Of a DNA stretch of 64,000 bases, positions 63,253 to 64,000 are shown in pieces. Origin of the DNA: Shinisaurus crocodilurus (lineage: Eukaryota; Chordata; Lepidosauria; Squamata; Shinisauridae); the NCBI GenBank assembly GCA_021292165.1, contig CM037877.1, forward strand, positions 33,802,197 to 33,866,196, read 5' to 3'. The notes under the pieces were generated by a model. The model worked only from the letters and a program-made list of their open reading frames with translations. It did not search any database and was not told the DNA's origin. A program made the translations under genes and the position numbers. Every line of letters starts with the position of its first letter. Position 1 is the first letter of the stretch.

Positions 63253-64000
63253 TCAGAGGCCATACGGAATGTGACAATTCTAAATTTAATTCTGTTTGAG
63301 CTCACATGCCAGGAGAGGATCACGTACACTCTGAAGTCATAAGGAGAAGCGGACATACACTTGGGCTTTGCGGATTGTAAACAGTAAATACTGGAATTGC
63401 TCATATGAGAAAAGAGATGAGAGAGCAGATGGATAGCAGCAATATTTGTTTCTCAGAGGCCTGAAAACTTAAGAGTTTATTGAGGTGATAACTTCGTTGC
63501 AGGAGAACATTCGGAAGCAGCAAATATCTCCCTTGAAGCTAATGAAGCAGCGCACTGAAAGTAGAGTTCCATGCTGCAAGCCCTGTTTTTTGCACCTAAT
63601 TCTTTTTTATGTTTTACATTGGCCTATATGCTTCAATAGAAAGTTGAAATCTATACTTTACCATATAATGAAATATCTTCCTTGGGATGGAGGTTTTGGG
63701 GGAAGAAGTGGCAGGGGCAGCATAAACACACCCGGAGCCATTTAATGTTGAATGTGGTCTAGCTGAATGATAATGGGTAGAAAAGAGAACAGACTGAGGG
63801 GAGTTCTTGTAGCTGGAGGGCAAAGTGGTAAGCCTTACATCTCAAGTTCGGAGGAGTTGGCATACAGAACTGGTTAGTTACAGTCTTCCGAGGAGCTAAT
63901 AAACCCTTTTTCCTAAGGAAAAATTGAGTGGTGTTTGTTGACGAAGCAGGGCTGGCCCAAGACATTTTGTTGTTTGAAATGAAGAACAAGATGGCATCCC
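63253..64000. other. Unassigned, ending in a family G terminus
   Basis: No gene is recognised. The last bases from about 63947 (CAGGGCTGGCCCAAGAC, then 'aacaagatggcatccc') are the left end of a family G element that continues beyond the window. Confidence 0.45.

Overview
The window looks like nuclear DNA of a vertebrate, most probably a squamate reptile (lizard or snake). It is AT-rich and holds many CA/GT and GA/TC microsatellites. Its interspersed repeats are the amniote/squamate mix: two tRNA-derived SINE families, 3' fragments of L2/CR1-type LINEs, two L1 ORF2 3' ends, and an unusually large set of short non-autonomous DNA transposons. No protein-coding gene, rRNA, genuine tRNA gene or CRISPR array can be supported. 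Every long open frame I examined is antisense to, or assembled from, a repeat. The window is therefore best read as intergenic DNA or one large intron. Species and family names from repeat libraries cannot be confirmed from sequence alone, so local labels are used. Local labels: SINE-A (tRNA-like head with GTGGTTAGAG, body with a 'gaggataaaatggagagg' segment); SINE-B (tRNA-like head GCTCAGTGGTAGAGC, body 'accaatggtctgactcagta'); MITE-1 (palindromic, ends CAGTGTTCTCCAACC); MITE-2 (CAGCCTTTCCCAACC); ACTCG element (ends CAGGGATGGGGACTCGG); P (CAGTGGAGGCTGGTG); E (CAGGGCTGG...CTGGC); G (CAGGGCTGGCCCAAG); H (AGGGTGGCCAC); C and F (TAGGGATGG / TAGGGATGT); TTAA palindromes (GGGTGCAATCC); Tc1/mariner-like TA MITE (ACAGTAATACCTTGGATTG). 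Layout: 1-9 kb carries a 240-bp hAT, the complete ACTCG element, one TA MITE, a C element and three TTAA palindromes. 9-16 kb carries three minus-strand SINE-A copies (one inside a C element, one inside a CR1-like fragment), two LINE fragments, and an unclassified element (14451-15795) split by a GC-rich hAT. 16-24 kb carries an E element split by CR1, a GC-rich inverted-repeat element, a SINE-B with two insertions, and an L1 containing a MITE-1 that contains an ACTCG element. 24-40 kb is a mix of LINE tails, microsatellites, hATs with perfect 8-bp target duplications, H elements and a repeat array carrying GTAAGT motifs. 40-50 kb has a four-level nest, an inverted pair of TA MITEs around an L2 fragment, LTR-like sequence, and an L2 fragment with a readable ORF2 C-terminus. 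50-64 kb has further SINEs, E, C and F elements, paired palindromes and LINE 3' ends. Many hAT copies keep perfect 8-bp target-site duplications, and insertions interrupt each other in readable order. The window thus records a relative history: L1/L2/CR1 and SINE-B are often the hosts, and hAT MITEs and SINE-A are usually the later arrivals. The most unusual items are the nested stacks, the ACTCG family, a MITE-1 whose flanks are inverted rather than duplicated, and the 14451-15795 element. Coordinates of diverged repeats are good to about 10-20 bp; those with quoted target duplications are exact.
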